Assembly: GCA_004431415.1 (NCBI GenBank)
Contig: QPMI01000692.1
Span: forward strand, 62,001 to 126,000
From: Cyanophora paradoxa
Lineage: Eukaryota; Glaucocystophyceae; Cyanophorales; Cyanophoraceae
Length of the DNA: 64,000 nucleotides
Reading direction: 5' to 3'
Every line of letters starts with the position of its first letter. Positions within the stretch are counted from its first letter, which is position 1. A program made the position numbers and the translations under genes. Below are positions 41,726 to 53,890 of this stretch, in pieces. The notes below the pieces were generated by a model. That model was not told the DNA's origin, searched no databases, and was given only the letters and a program-made list of their open reading frames with translations.

Positions 41726-44700
41726 TCACGTCCGCGCGGCGCCGCCGGCCGCTGCCGTCGCCCCCATGCCGCGCGGGTCCTGGGGGGTACGGCGTGAGAC
41801 AAGAATAGCCGGCGGGGTACGGAACTCTGTGAACTCTGACCTCGCCCTCCCGCGGGATTTCGTAGAGCTTGTCCAGGTGCTCCCGGATCAAGTGCCTTAC
41901 CTCGGCGTCGTTTATCTTCTCCACGTTCTGGATGATGCGCTGTACCCACCCCCGGGAAGCGTCAGCGGATCGCGGGCCGCCCTCCACACTGCGCACGGCG
42001 CGCGCGCGTACCCGTCCCGTGACGGGGTCCGAGTCGATGTAGTAGGGGTAGACGTGGTACTCGACGATCTGATTGCGCGCGCGTCACGCTTCGTCGTTCT
42101 CGCGCCCTTTCGAAGAGAGGCGCTGCGGGGATCAGAACCTGGGTCATGCTGACGACGACCTCGAACATGGCCCCGAGGCGGCGCAGAGGGCTCTTCTCCG
42201 ATGTCGAGACGTCTCCCAGGGAGTACAGGCAGATTCCCTTCTTGGGCAGGTCCTGCAGGGGGGGGGGGGGGGGGGGAGAATTAGGGGTAAGGGTCGAGGC
42301 CGACGGGAGGAGGGGATAACGGGGTACGCGCCTGCTGGTCCCAGGCGTCCGGCGCGAGGTTCAGGAGCATCTTACCCCCCAGGCCCGCGCGGACCTCCTC
42401 GGAGTCTGGCGGGGGTACGCGATTGATCAGCAAGAGGGAAGGGGGGTACCGCGGTCCGCGAACGGTTCGCACTGGCGTGGGGGTCGGAGGAGAGGATGGA
42501 GCCGCCCTTCTTGGGGGGGATCAGGCCGCCCTTCTTCCCCCCCCCGAAGGCGTCGCCGCCGCCTCCCTTGCCCGAGGAAGGCCCGGCGACACCGGAGCCG
42601 CCGGGCGGCCCCGCGCCCCCGGCCTCCTCCTTCACCTCGGAGTCCAGCATCTCCATGGGCAGCAGAGTGCTGGGGCCGTGCCCCACGATCAGATCGAACT
42701 CGGCGTTGAGCATGAGCTGCCGCGCCGACTGCGCCATGCCGGCCGTCGGCTGCGTCGTCCCGGGCTTGCCCCAGTCCACGAAGCCGATGAGGAGGTCCAG
42801 CGCGGCCCCCGCGCTCGGCTCGTCGTAGAGGCTGCGGTCATCTCAAGTCAGAGGGGCGAAAGGCGAGCGGCGCTCGCTGGCTCGCTGGCTCGCTCGATTA
42901 CCTGGCCATGGAGTCGCCCCGCTGGAGCGCGCGGCTGCTTGCGCCGCCGCCTCCGCCCGCCGTCGACGCGCGCCGCGTGGAGAGCGGCGGGGCCCGCGCG
43001 ATACTGGACTTGCGGCCGTCGGGTCCGACGAGCGGCACGCCGGCGCCGCCCTCCTTGGCCGCCTTGGCCTCCTCCGCGGCGATGCGGTTGGCCTCGGCGT
43101 CGGCGCGCTGCTTCCGGCGCTTGGCTATGAACGACTTCTTCGATTCCTCCAGGTGCACCACGTCCACGATCTGGTACCCCCCCTCGCCCGTCAGCAACCC
43201 CGGAACGCCCTTGGATATCTTCTTGCTTAGCTTGCTTAGCCCTTGGCGCCCAGACGTCTACTAGCCTCGCGCTCTGCCCTCTTGGGGGCCCCGCTCGGGA
43301 GGGGGGAGCGGGGGTAGGGGGGACAGTACCTCGCGGGTAATGCAGTCGACGCGGCCGAGGCCCATCAGGTGGTTCCAGCTGGGGGCCGACGTCAGGGGTA
43401 CGGGAATCGTCGACCTGCGCGAGCGGGCGAGCGCCGGGGCGGGCGAGCGCGTCAGCCATTTCATCCTCGCGCCCCGCCTTCGCCCGACCAAGCGCACTCG
43501 GTCCACGCCGCGAAGCCGACGGTGCCGGAGCGCAGGGCGACGCGGAGGTAGGCCTGCCCTCCCTCCTGCGTCCCGATCACGCGGATTCCTGCGCGCAGGG
43601 GCGAGACGGGTCAGGTAAGGGGCGGGCGGGCGGGCGGGCGGAGGCGGCGGAGCAAGCGCGCGGGCGGGCCTCGTGTGCGGAGGAGCTGGAGCGTCGTCAG
43701 GAAGCCGTCCGGATTGCCTATGTACCCGGTCAGGTGCGGAGGAGGGGCCGGGGAGTGGCCGGGTTGCCCGCCTATGTTGCGGTCGGCGCTGTAGGGGTTC
43801 GCCACGGAGAGCAGTAGACGCCGGGCGTCGATGTCCAGGTTGTACAGGAATGCCTCCAGATACGCCTCCGACATCTCCCGCCCAGACTGCGCGAGCGGAA
43901 GGCAGGAGAAGTCAGCGGGGCGGGGAGCTGGGCGGGGAGCGGGGCGGGGGAGGAGCCGACCTGCAGGGTACGCTGCCACTTCGTCTTCTTCGCGTCGTTG
44001 CGAACGACGGGGGCGCCCAAATTCGCGACGATCAAATCCGCGCTCGAGAGGATGGATTTGAACTCGAACGCGGCCTCTGGTGGCTCGTCCGTCGAGACGG
44101 GGTTCAGGCTGCCGAGGAAGACGATGCGCGTGGCCCGCGCGCGGCGCTTGCCGTCTGCCATGACGCCCATCGTGTCCTCCTCGTCCGCCCAGAAGTGCAT
44201 CGGGAGCTTCCGGTTCGGCGTGAAGAGCGACTCCCGGAAGATTGCAGTGAGGCCAGGGCACGGGCCCGCCAGCTTCGCCAGCAGCGCTGCGCGAGCGTCA
44301 GCGGGCGCTGCGGAGGGCGGGCGGGCGAGCGGGCGCGCCCTCCAGGGCCGCCTTGAACGAGCGCTTCTCGACTTCCTCCTCGACCTTCCGCAGCAGCTGG
44401 GTCGCCCGCGCCTTGATGTTGTGCGCTGCGGGCGCGTGGGCGGCGTCAGGCGATAGGAGCTACGGCAATCCGCGCAGAGGCTCGCCGACCTTTGCTCTGC
44501 GCCTGTGCGAGCGTTTCCGGCTTCAACCGCTTCTGACCCCGCTCGAAGTTGCTAAGAGCTTGCATCGCATCGGCCATGCTGCCCTTCATGATCACAGCTC
44601 TGTTCGGAGGCGCGTTGTACTGCTGATGCTGAGGAGCGCCCGGTGGGGCTCCGGGCGGTGGTGCTCCGAGCGAGGACGGTCCCGCCCGCGGTCCGGCGAG

Positions 44701-45023
44701 GTTTCGCGACGATTCTGCGTCGAACAACTCAGCGATGCAGATGACGGTGCACGTTGTCGGGTGCTCTCACCGTAAAGAGGTGTTTGGGTCGCTGGAGGTG
44801 GGCCGAACGACGGGGATTGCGCCCCGTAACCAGAAGGAGCCCCGTATCCCGACCCCGAGTAGGAACTGCCTGCATAGCTGGGCGCCCGGTCGTAGCTGGC
44901 CGCCGGCCCATAGCTTGTTGGCGCCTGGTAGCTGGGCGGCGCCTGGCCGTAGGCTGGGAAAACCCCTCCGCCGCCGCTCCTCTGGTCTCCCGCATACATC
45001 GCGCTCGTCTCTGTCGAGACCAA
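41726..45023 (-). CDS. CapA/PgsA-like metallophosphatase-fold protein with a Gly/Tyr-rich N-terminus; multi-exon
   Basis: N-terminal exon (from ATG 45023) is a low-complexity Gly/Ser/Tyr/Pro region. Then come helical exons (SMADAMQALSNFE near 44.55; ATQLLRKVEEEVEKRSF near 44.38). The core resembles bacterial capsule-synthesis CapA/PgsA: TRIVFLGSLNP and SSADLIVANLGAPVV (44.13-44.00), LLLSVANPYSAD with a following IGG and FLTTLQLLRTRG (43.83-43.67), and EFDLIVGHGPSTLLPMEML (42.70-42.64). CapA family members have 'GD', 'NLE', 'ANNH' and 'H-x-P-H' metal motifs; here they read GS, NLG, ANPY and HGPS, so most metal ligands are changed and the protein is probably not an active phosphatase. The last intron, 41780-41820, is only 41 bases. 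Stop TGA 41726-41728. Whether the N-terminal exon belongs to the same gene is inference. Confidence 0.5.
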
Positions 45024-45589
45024 GCGCGAGGGCGGACGCTGGAGAGTCGAGGCGGTTGGAAGGTAGGGGTACGTGTCAGTCCAGCGGCCACCAGGCTACC
45101 AGTAGCTAGCGGGCTATCTGTGCGCCATCTTGTTGTGGATCCAGCAGAGGTACATCTAGAGCGGCGATCCCTGTCTGGGCCGAAGTGTGCAGGGGGATGC
45201 GTCGGCCGCAGCCCGCCGCCTTCGCGGCCCCCGTCGCGCCTGTGGGACTTTCGGGCGCGAGGCACGCTCACGCCGTGTCGAGCTGGCGAGCTGCGACCGT
45301 CGGCCGCGATTCTGTGACGACGTCGCTCCGACGAACGCTGGTGCGCGCCCTTGAGGGCGTTCCTGACCTCTGCTTCGGCGCTTACGCGCGCTGCGGCTAG
45401 ATTGGAAGGCGGCTCTGCGCCGCGCCGCTCCCGGCTGCAGCGGCGCCGCGCGACAGCAGGAGATTCACGTGGACCGGCCCGCGCGCCGCCGCCGGGGGCT
45501 TCGAGGGCCTCGTTCACTTCGCAGCATATCACCGTGCGCTTTCGCACCCGCCCCCGCGTGTCCGACGGGCAAAGCTAAGCTTTTCGTGA

Positions 45590-46450
45590 GCAGGGTCCGG
45601 TCTCCCGCGTCCGCGGCCGCCTCGCGCCGCGCCCCTGCGCGCTGACTCGCCGGCCGCGAGCAGGGATCTGTCCGCATGGGTCGCCGATCAGGTGGTTTAC
45701 GTGCAGACTCACACGCGGGAGATCGCAGATCAAATCTTCAACAAGGTCCGGCTCACGCCACCCTCTGTCAATGATTCGCCGCCCGCCCTTCCGACATCGG
45801 CGGCCGCCATCCGCAGGATCAGTTCTTCGCCCTTTCCCTTTTCCCTTACCTCGCGTTTCTGTACGAGGCGAAGAAGCTGGTCCGCCCCGCCCCCCCCTCC
45901 CCCCAAGGGCTTGGGCCATAGCTAGGCCTGTGCCTAGGCCTCCGGCCGCTCTCAGGCTCACCGTCCGAGACGCGCAGGCCGATGCAGGTCACTTCCCGAA
46001 GCAGGCGTACAAGGGATTCGTCTTCCTCCTTGTGTTCGTATTCGGGACTATCCCGGCGTGCGTCACTCTGTTCTCTACGATGAAGCGTAAGCCTCCGGAT
46101 CGAATTCCGCTGAGGACATTTCCTGCAGAGGGCTCTACGCGCGCTCGGCGTACGGGCGGGAGCTCATGGATGTGGACTGGCTCCACGGCTCGGCGGAAAG
46201 CCTTCTGACCATCACCAACATCGTGCGCTCCGCTCCGTCCAGTTTCAATTCAAAAATTCAAATCTGGCCTCGGCTCGCGCGCGAGCGAACGCTCTCTTTT
46301 GATCTGGGGCGGGCACGGCATGCGCAGCTCATCGTGCTGGGCGTACGGAGCAGCGTGGCGGAGCTGATGGAGGGGGGGGAGGACGCGCGGCGCGGCGAGG
46401 GGCCGAGGGAGGAGGCCGAGCGGCCAGATGGAGGAGACGGCGAACGTTAG
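45590..46450 (+). CDS. Possible multi-exon gene with one membrane segment, unknown function
   Basis: Coding-like plus-strand stretches are VYVQTHTREIADQIFNKV (near 45.69 kb), HFPKQAYKGFVFLLVFVFG continuing into TIPACVTLF (near 46.00-46.07), and ELMDVDWLHGSAESLLTITN (near 46.16). The middle one is a clear hydrophobic transmembrane helix. The three are separated by intron-like gaps. The final frame ends in an acidic, Glu/Gly-rich tail at TAG 46448-46450. I do not recognise the family. Limits are approximate. Confidence 0.3.
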
Positions 46451-47552
46451 CTTCCTACATATACAGCTATAAGAGCAAGGAGGCCTGCCGCAGTACCAGC
46501 TAGCTTCAATGAGAGTAATCGGTTTTTACGTGTCCGCCAGCCCCGGGGCCCGCGGCCCTGCCATCGAGATCAGCAGCCTGGCAGGCTGAGCCCGGAGCAG
46601 CATATGCATATGCATGCAGCTGCAGGGAGGAATTCGAAATGGCTCCGAACATGTACCGTAGTATTACATGAAATAGCACTGGTCATGAAGTAGCTATATA
46701 TAGGTTATTGCCTTGAATTGGCCAGTGGCCATGGGCTGTGGGTTATATAATTAGGAGCTGGGCCCTGCCATCCGCAGCATGCGGCTGATCCGAGTGATCA
46801 TGAGCCCTGGCCATGGGCCCGGGGAGGAAGCACACGATTCTCGAATTCGTACAGGCAACAAGCTTAAGAGTCAACAAGAACAACATCGCGACTTATCTGC
46901 CTACTGAAGGGAAATCGGATCTCACCATCGGCGCCATTCGCACATAGTACAGGGCGACTACATCGTCCGCTGTAACTACTACCAAGAAGGTTTGGGCAAC
47001 GGGGCCAAGGACAAGTACGTGTACACGAGCGGCCTGCCATGCCGGGCTCGGACTAAAGCTGTGAGCAGGCGGCTCCTACTAGATATAGCTACTAACTGGG
47101 CCTCTGCTCTGCTGTCTACTCTGCTGTGCTACTGCGACTAGAGAATGAGAACTACAGTACAAGCAAGAGAAAAGGCTGCCATACTGGAACACAATATAAA
47201 GAATACTGGAGGATCGAGAAAGCAGATACGTATAAGCACACAAAAGAAGAGGGGCACACTTGATTTGAAAACAACGCCGCTATCTTAGTAAAACACTCTC
47301 TGACTGCTCAAACACAATGCAAACTGCACGCGAGGCTTTGTACAAGCTGCTGTCGTCTAAGAATTCAAATCAAACGGATATCCTGAACTAGGTAGCACAC
47401 TGGACAAATGAAAACGCTAGCTTCAAATATGAAAATATATGCGATGAAACACTCTCACACTGCCGGATGGCTGTACACAGGAAGGAAGGAGGGGGCGCCG
47501 CCAACGCCGACGCCGCCGGGTACCAGTACAATTCGCGATCGAGCGTGCGAGC
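46451..47552. other. Intergenic
   Basis: AT-richer sequence with TATATA patches near 46.70 and 46.75 kb. No gene seen; it would hold the 3' region of the homeobox gene. Confidence 0.4.
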
Positions 47553-48671
47553 CTACGGCGAGCCGCAGCGGGGGGGCGGGAGCTCGGGGGTCGCCGCCGG
47601 GCTATCCACCGCGGAGCAGACGGAGGCCCCGCGGTCCCGGGAGCGCTGTCCCGGCGCCTCGTCGCTCCCCGCAGGGCTCTCGTCGCCGCTCGACTCAGGA
47701 GACTCCACGGTACCCCCCTCCCGCTCCCGCCCCCGCTCCCGCCACCGCAAGAACGTCGGCGGCGGCGCGGAGGCCGCCGCGGCCGCCGCGGAGCGACCGC
47801 CGCGCTCCTTGTCCCGGGAGCGCGCCCGCCGGTTCTGGAAGTAGATGCGAACCTGCGAGCCGCCGCTAAGAAAAGAAGAAGAGAGAGAAAGAAAGAAAGA
47901 GAAAGGAAGCGGACCTGGTGCTCGCTAATGCCCACGTCGCGGGCAATGGACGCGATCTCGGCCGGGCTGTGCTTGATGCCGTTCCGGTCCTCGTAGTACC
48001 AGTTCAGCTTGGCCTTCTGGTCCTCGGAAAAGAAGATGCGCTTCCGGCCCGCGGCGGGCGCCAGCGCGATCGGGCGGAGGAAGGGGCTCGGCGCGGACGA
48101 AAGCACCCCGTCGGACCCCGAGGTGGGGGGGGACCGGCCGCTCCCCGGCGGCGAGGTCGGGACGATCGCGACGGACGTGAGGTGCAGCGGGATCGGCGAG
48201 ATCGTCTGCGGCGGAGTGAGCACGCGGGAAAGAGAGCGAGGCCGGGCGGAGCCGCACAGTGGGGTCCGTGGGCGAGTCAGCGTCGCGGCCGGTGCCGGAG
48301 TCGGGAGACGTGGAGCGCGGGCGGCACTCCGCGAACTCGCCGTGGCCGTGCAGGAGAACGAGGCGCATGAGGAGCTGCGGAGGCGATGCGGTCAGCGCGG
48401 GCGCATGGAGAACCCGCAGTCTGGCGGCTCTGGCGGCTCGCCTTCTGGCAGGGGTCCTCGAAGGGATCGTCGGAGCGGGGCGCCTCGGCGAGGCGTGCAA
48501 ACGAGGAAGAAACGAAGCGCTGCAGGAGCGTTCCCTCGGAGAGCCCGAGCACGGAGTCGCGCATCGCGCCGAGCCGTTCGGCTGCCCGGCGACGGTCGGC
48601 GGGGAGGGCGGAGCCGGCGCGCATGCGCGGAGCGCACCGAGCTCGGGGACTGGCAGGTTCATCCAGTGCAT
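47553..48671 (-). CDS. Homeobox protein with an atypical recognition helix; three exons
   Basis: The homeodomain begins RKRIFFSEDQKAKLNWYYED (near 48.05 kb) and continues through HSPAEIASIARDVGISEHQ; an intron (about 47.91-47.86) interrupts helix 3, which resumes as VRIYFQNRRARSRDKER (47.85-47.80). Helix 3 keeps the invariant Asn51 and the Arg pair but has Tyr where nearly all homeodomains have Trp48. The first exon (ATG 48671, MHWMNLPVPELGAL) is Arg/Ala/Pro-rich. Downstream of the homeodomain the protein is Ser/Glu-rich and ends with PPPRCGSP at TAG 47553-47555. It should be a nuclear DNA-binding regulator; the class is not evident, and no TALE insertion is obvious in loop 1. Confidence 0.7.
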
Positions 48672-51280
48672 CGGGGCGGACGTGCTGACGGACTCGTCGC
48701 CGCAGGAATCTTCGCGGCTGTAGCGCTGTCGCTTCCGGGACGAACGGGAACTCCTTTCGCGGTAGACAAAGTCCCTGTCTTCATGCTTCCCGCTGCGTAC
48801 ACTGGCAGGGGCGGATCAGATGTATGCCGTGCGATCGCGTGCGACGGCAGCACAGACCCCTCATAGTAGCTCAGCCGCTCCTTGCGGCCGCTAACTTCGT
48901 ACGGGCTCCCGTCATAGGGCTGACGGCTGGGGACCTGGCGGAGGGTCGCGGAAAGTTAGGTCGTACGAAAGAAACGGAAAGAAAGAGAGCGGCGAACTTC
49001 GCATTCATCATCAAGCTCCTCCATTGCTTCATCGATGTTGTACTCGAAAAGGGGATCTGCGGTGCACCACACTCTTCAGCGATCACATCTGAACTCATAT
49101 TCAACGGACGCCGGAAGACTGACCTTGCGGGGCCTGCGATCGACGCGGCTGCTTGCCAGACCGTCTCATTGAATGATCTAGAGCATCCTGCGGCGAGGAA
49201 TGAGCTCAGCGACTTCCTCCGAACATGCGGGCCTGAAACGTGCGACTGAAGTTCACCTCGTGATACTCGGATTGGACACTCGTCCGCCGAAAAGGTACGT
49301 CATGAAGCATGAGAAGAGCTTCGGCTGCGCAGTCCAACAAGGAAGGCTCCACTTTGGGCTCGCTTCGAAGTGCTGCGTGAGGGGTCAACTCGAGGTCTTG
49401 AACTCGGGCAGCGCCAGGGATCGCCGAGAACTGACCTGTACTGCTGAAAGCATGTCGACCTCCGAAGGCGCAGCTCGACGGCGCTGGCATGTGTACGGCG
49501 GGCATCACGGCCAACATCTGGTTCTCCGTGACTGGAAGTAGAGAGTGGGCAGCGGTCTGACTGACTTCTTCTATCTGAGCGCATGCGCAGAGACGGCGTA
49601 CGTCAGCGCCGGAGGTCGCAGGGCTCGCCGATCGCCGTGGAAGCGAATCGCCGGCAAGGTCGAAGGCGTTCATTGTTGCGACATCGGAGGCCGGGAGCGC
49701 GTACTAGGCCGCAAACTAAGTCATTAAGGGCCAGCTCACCTCTTCAGCAACAGCGGCAAGCTCGGAGCACGAGCGAGATCTCCGGAGCGACGAGAGGCAA
49801 TCTCCGGCGGGCAATGGGGCGGTGCTCCGCTAATAAGGGACGAGATGTCGCACGCTAGATGCCGCGCGGCGCCGCCGCTGCCAGGCTGATCAGCCGTCCA
49901 GATCTCCCGCGCGTGCGGCGGCAACTCGCCTTTTGCCGCGTACCCACCTGGAGGCTGGAGCATGCAAGAAAATAACCGCCGATATAATGAAAAACCCAAA
50001 TCCAAGATCATGATTCCATCAAGAAAGCACGTGCTCTGACAGCCTCTGAGCACTGCTCTCGCGCCGAATGGATCCCTCAATCGCGTCACCGTTGGATTGA
50101 GGGCCCGAATAGGCTGCAGCTTGCTGCGGCAGGCTGCGCGCGCGTGCATCCAAATTCCTGCAATTTCGAAATTCGAATTCGCGATCGACGTCACGCGCGA
50201 ACTCGCCGCGAAATCGCGATCGCCGGCGGATTCGCCGCGAACTTGCAATTGCGACTCTCGGAAGTTTGCCATTGTTAAATTGTGCTTAACTTACAAATAA
50301 CTTACAATGATACGTTTTTCCAAGTTGCCGTGAACTCGCGAGACGCTAACGGATTCGAAAAGAAAGCTCCCCGAGGCTGTGAGCCTGTAATCATTGAATG
50401 TCTGTACATCATTCACAGTACATGTACATGTGAGTCTGATGTGACTCCTGTCACGAGTCCTGTGAGCCTGTGAGGCTGTACCGGTACATGTGAGCCTGCA
50501 TGTGAGTATGTGACCCGGGTGAGTCCCGAGTCCGGGCCCCGGGGCCTCGAGCTCCGGCCCCCGGAGTCCGGACTCCGGAGTCCGGCCCTCCGCCGGGCCA
50601 GCGCAAGCTCCGGGTTCGATGCGGCCGGAGGGCGGTCCGGAGGCCCGCCGGACCCGGGCGGGGGATCGATATCTGTACTGCTTCCCGGAGGAGCTCGAGA
50701 TCGATATCCCGGGCCCTTCCCGGCCCCTCCGGCCCAGGCTCCGATCGCGAGTCCGGGCCTCCGGCCCAGGCTCCGGCCCTCCGTTGCATACTGGAGAGCC
50801 AGAAATATTCAGTGGGCTGCATATTTATAGTTCTAAATTAAACGTTTTTGGGCCACCTACTAAACATTTCTCGCCTTCTAAAGCCGAGAATTTAATTTGT
50901 AGGGGAAGCCCCGTCTCCGCCATACAAAAGCCGGCGCCCTGCGAAGTGGCAGTTTTCTACTTATTTTCCTGTACCACATTAACCAGTTCTAGATCTACAG
51001 TATGCAGTGCCATCACTGCCATGCACAGGGCTAGGTGCACGTGGCGCGGGGCATTATATTGGGGGGCTCTAAGTTCTAGCCTAGTAGCTGCAAGCTGATA
51101 TGGGGATTCGCAGAAGGATCCGGACAAGCGGGAGGTCCACAGGGGGACAGCCGGCAGGGGGAGGCCGGGGCCAGAGCGGGATCTAGATCTGGAGCGGGGG
51201 CGGGAGCGGCGCCGGCGGGGGCGTACGCGTCGGCGATTACTCGTGGATTTATAATTAGTAAGGTGGCGCCAGCTGCAGGG
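48672..51280. other. Intergenic, no confident gene
   Basis: Coding-like fragments occur near 48.95-49.25 (both strands) and 49.2-49.7 kb (minus) but give no recognisable domain. Around 50.50-50.60 kb are dense GAGTCCGGA/TCCGGACTC inverted units. The rest is unremarkable. Confidence 0.35.
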
Positions 51281-51565
51281 CCGGCGGCGCGCGAGGGCGT
51301 TATAATTAGGGGCGGGGCCGGGGCCGGGGGCGGGGCGGCCGGCCGCGTTGTCCCGGCGGCGCGCGAGGGCGTTATAATTAGGGGCGGGGCCGGGGCCGGG
51401 GCGGGGCGGCCGGCCGCGTTGTCCCGGCGGCGCGCGAGGGCGTTATAATTAGGGGCGGGGCCGGGGCCGGGGGCGGGGCGGCCGCCGCGTTGTCCCGGCG
51501 GCGCGCGAGGGCGTTATAATTAGGGGCGGGGCCGGGGCCGGGGGCGGGGCGGGGCGGCCGGGCAA
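51281..51565. repeat. 71-72-bp minisatellite, four copies
   Basis: CCGGCGGCGCGCGAGGGCG starts copies at 51281, 51353, 51424 and 51495. Each copy carries TTATAATTA followed by a G-rich block GGGGCGGGGCCGGGGCC. A related TTATAATTA lies just before the array and another at about 51690. Confidence 0.9.
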
Positions 51566-53073
51566 GGGCGGCGGTGTCTACGTATACGTGGCGAGCCTCG
51601 GAGCGGCGGCGGCGGCCAAGCGCGGCGCCGGCGGCTGCGGGGACTACGTATACGATCGCGAGGTCCCGGGCCGGGTGCGCCCAGTTTATAATTAAGTCCG
51701 ATCCGGCGGCCGCATCTCGCTGGGTAGGCGGGCGGGTCCGCGGATGCGAGCTAGTGTACGTATACGAAGACTCTCATAGTATAGCTAGTCAGAGTAAGTC
51801 AGAGTATAATTAATATTAAGGCAGCTAGCTATAGGATCCCAAAGCTTAAGGGCTCGGCCAGGGCGATAGATCTAGATCTAGAGAGAAGGCCAGCGAGAAG
51901 CAGGACCGGAGAAAATGGGACGCACCCCCCGGGGCGAGGCTGGCCACCGTCGGGAGGAGGGCGAGGAAAAGAAAAGAGAACAATTGCAAAACAAGCGGAG
52001 AGATTAGGCCGAGGGCCCGGCCCGGGGTTCGGCGGATGGCACGTCGTTCGAACGCCGTCCACCCGCGCGCGCGCGCCTCGCAGTGAATGAGTGGTAATTT
52101 GGGAACTGCGGGGCGGGCGTGATCATGATCATGAGGCCCGGGCAGGTGACGCGAAAGACGCGCAATGCGGGGTGATGTCCCTTTGCTCGACCGTAAAAAA
52201 CAACGTTGACCTTGAATTGACTTTGTGATCATGAGATCATGATCAATCGTTTCGATATCGATATCGTGTAGCTGCCCCGGACCGCCCCGCGACTCGGCGA
52301 GCTCGAGGTGGCGCACTACGACATCAATCCCCAGAGCCCCGTGGCAGCCGCCGACATCGCCTTTGCAATTGGGATCCTTTTTCACGCCACGGTTTCGCGC
52401 TGGTTTGAATTTCGGGGGCACATGTACATGTACAGCGCTAGTGCGCGCCGCCTTTCAGCCGGCAAGGGCCGGGCCCCGCGAGCAACGCCGCCGCCACGAG
52501 CAGGGGCCGCGGCCACGAGCAGGGGCCGCGGCCGGGGATGCTGGGGGGGGGGGGGGGAATACATGCCCCGACTTGCAATATTAATTGAGATCTGAGCTAT
52601 AGACGCCGACAGACTGAAAGCTTACCTTAGTAAAGTTTGCAATTGCGCACGGAGTCTCAGGGGCTCCCCGGAGTCTCAGAGTCGTGCGCGCGCGAGAGAG
52701 GTCCGACATGTACTAGTGTACACTGTGACAGCCGTTGCTCAGCGGCTGGCCATGGCGTCGATCGCGTCGCGCCGCCGCCGTCGACGTTGTTGGCTATAAT
52801 TAATAAACGGTCGGCCGGCGCCGTACGCGTACGCGCGCCTGCCACTAGTACTAGCTAGCGCTGTATATACGTGGGCCTTTGTGAAGCGTTGAGCTCTCGA
52901 GCTTGCCCCTTCGCTGTCAATGCATTGTTAACCCTCGGAGGTTGCATGAGTCACGCGTCGCGGAGGTTTGGGTGTTATATTGCGATCAGGTACACGCTGC
53001 ACTAACAGGGGGGCTAGCACTAACCGACGCGGGGAGTAACAGCCGGTGTACCCCTCGGGGGGCCTCCCGGCCT
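51566..53073. other. Intergenic
   Basis: Contains palindromes such as ATGATCATGATCAT near 52.12 kb and a G-run near 52.55 kb. No supported gene. Confidence 0.4.
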
Positions 53074-53856
53074 CTAACGATGCTCAGGCTCTAACTGAAT
53101 GCTGTACCCCCCGCTGTTACTGCCCGAACCTTCCGAACTTGCGTAATTCGGCCTCGCCCTGTACCCAGTGGCTGGTGTCGTCCATCCATTCGCGTACCTC
53201 CCTCTGACGCTTGAGTGACTCACGCTGCTCGGGGGTAGGGGAGGGGGGGCCTTCGAGGCGGGGTGGGAAGGGGGTACGGTGGCAAAATTCAGCCACTCGG
53301 GGGGTATGCCGAATTCGCCGTGAACGATCCTCTGCGGTGTGAAATACCGGTCGCTGCTCACGGCCAAGTGGAAGAACGCGCTCCTGAGCCCGGAGAGGAA
53401 GCGTGGTTGCATGAATGGCTGCTGGAGGGACTCGTCGCGCCAGGGGGCTACGAAATCAATGATACGCTGCTGTACCTGCGCGGGCAGGGCAAGGATCTGG
53501 CTCTTGCGGTTCGCAAAGGCCGTCCACAGCGCTTGCAGGTCGGCCCAATCGCCGTTCAGATCCCTGCGTTCGCGCCTCAGGTACGATCTCGGGTTCTCTG
53601 TCATACCCATCAAGCCCGCGGCCCTGATCATCTCCCTGTCCGGGAGCTCTCGCTCGTCGTGGAATTCGTCTCTAATCCAGCGCACAAGGTAGAGCACGCG
53701 CTCCATGAAGTTCTCCGCCGGCGAGCCGCCCCCTGAGGACGTGCGCCTCCCCTCCAGCACTGCGTTCGCATCCTCCAAGTCCACGTTCCGCTGTCGAATC
53801 TCCCCGTCCAGGTCGCCGTTGTTGTACAGCACGTCGGACTCGCGTGTTCGCGCCAT
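53074..53856 (-). CDS. Unknown protein, member of a local two-gene family
   Basis: 260 residues, intact, from ATG 53856. The centre is helical: LVRWIRDEFHDE, then DLQALWTAFANRKSQILALP and AQVQQRIIDFVAPW. The next gene has the same elements in the same order (LIGWVKEEI, LRKLWWAFGSRKSPMTYLP, DVQRVILDLF) and both end with a W-M...EAELRK module; in this gene the last module lies just past an apparent frame change. So the two are tandem paralogues. I know no family with this layout. The lack of introns and the neighbouring viral genes suggest a viral gene. Confidence 0.5.
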   Translation of the reverse strand: MARTRESDVLYNNGDLDGEIRQRNVDLEDANAVLEGRRTSSGGGSPAENFMERVLYLVRWIRDEFHDERELPDREMIRAAGLMGMTENPRSYLRRERRDLNGDWADLQALWTAFANRKSQILALPAQVQQRIIDFVAPWRDESLQQPFMQPRFLSGLRSAFFHLAVSSDRYFTPQRIVHGEFGIPPEWLNFATVPPSHPASKAPPPLPPSSVSHSSVRGRYANGWTTPATGYRARPNYASSEGSGSNSGGYSIQLEPEHR

Positions 53857-53890
53857 GCTCGCGGCTCGGTGAGAATTTATACCTGTACCC

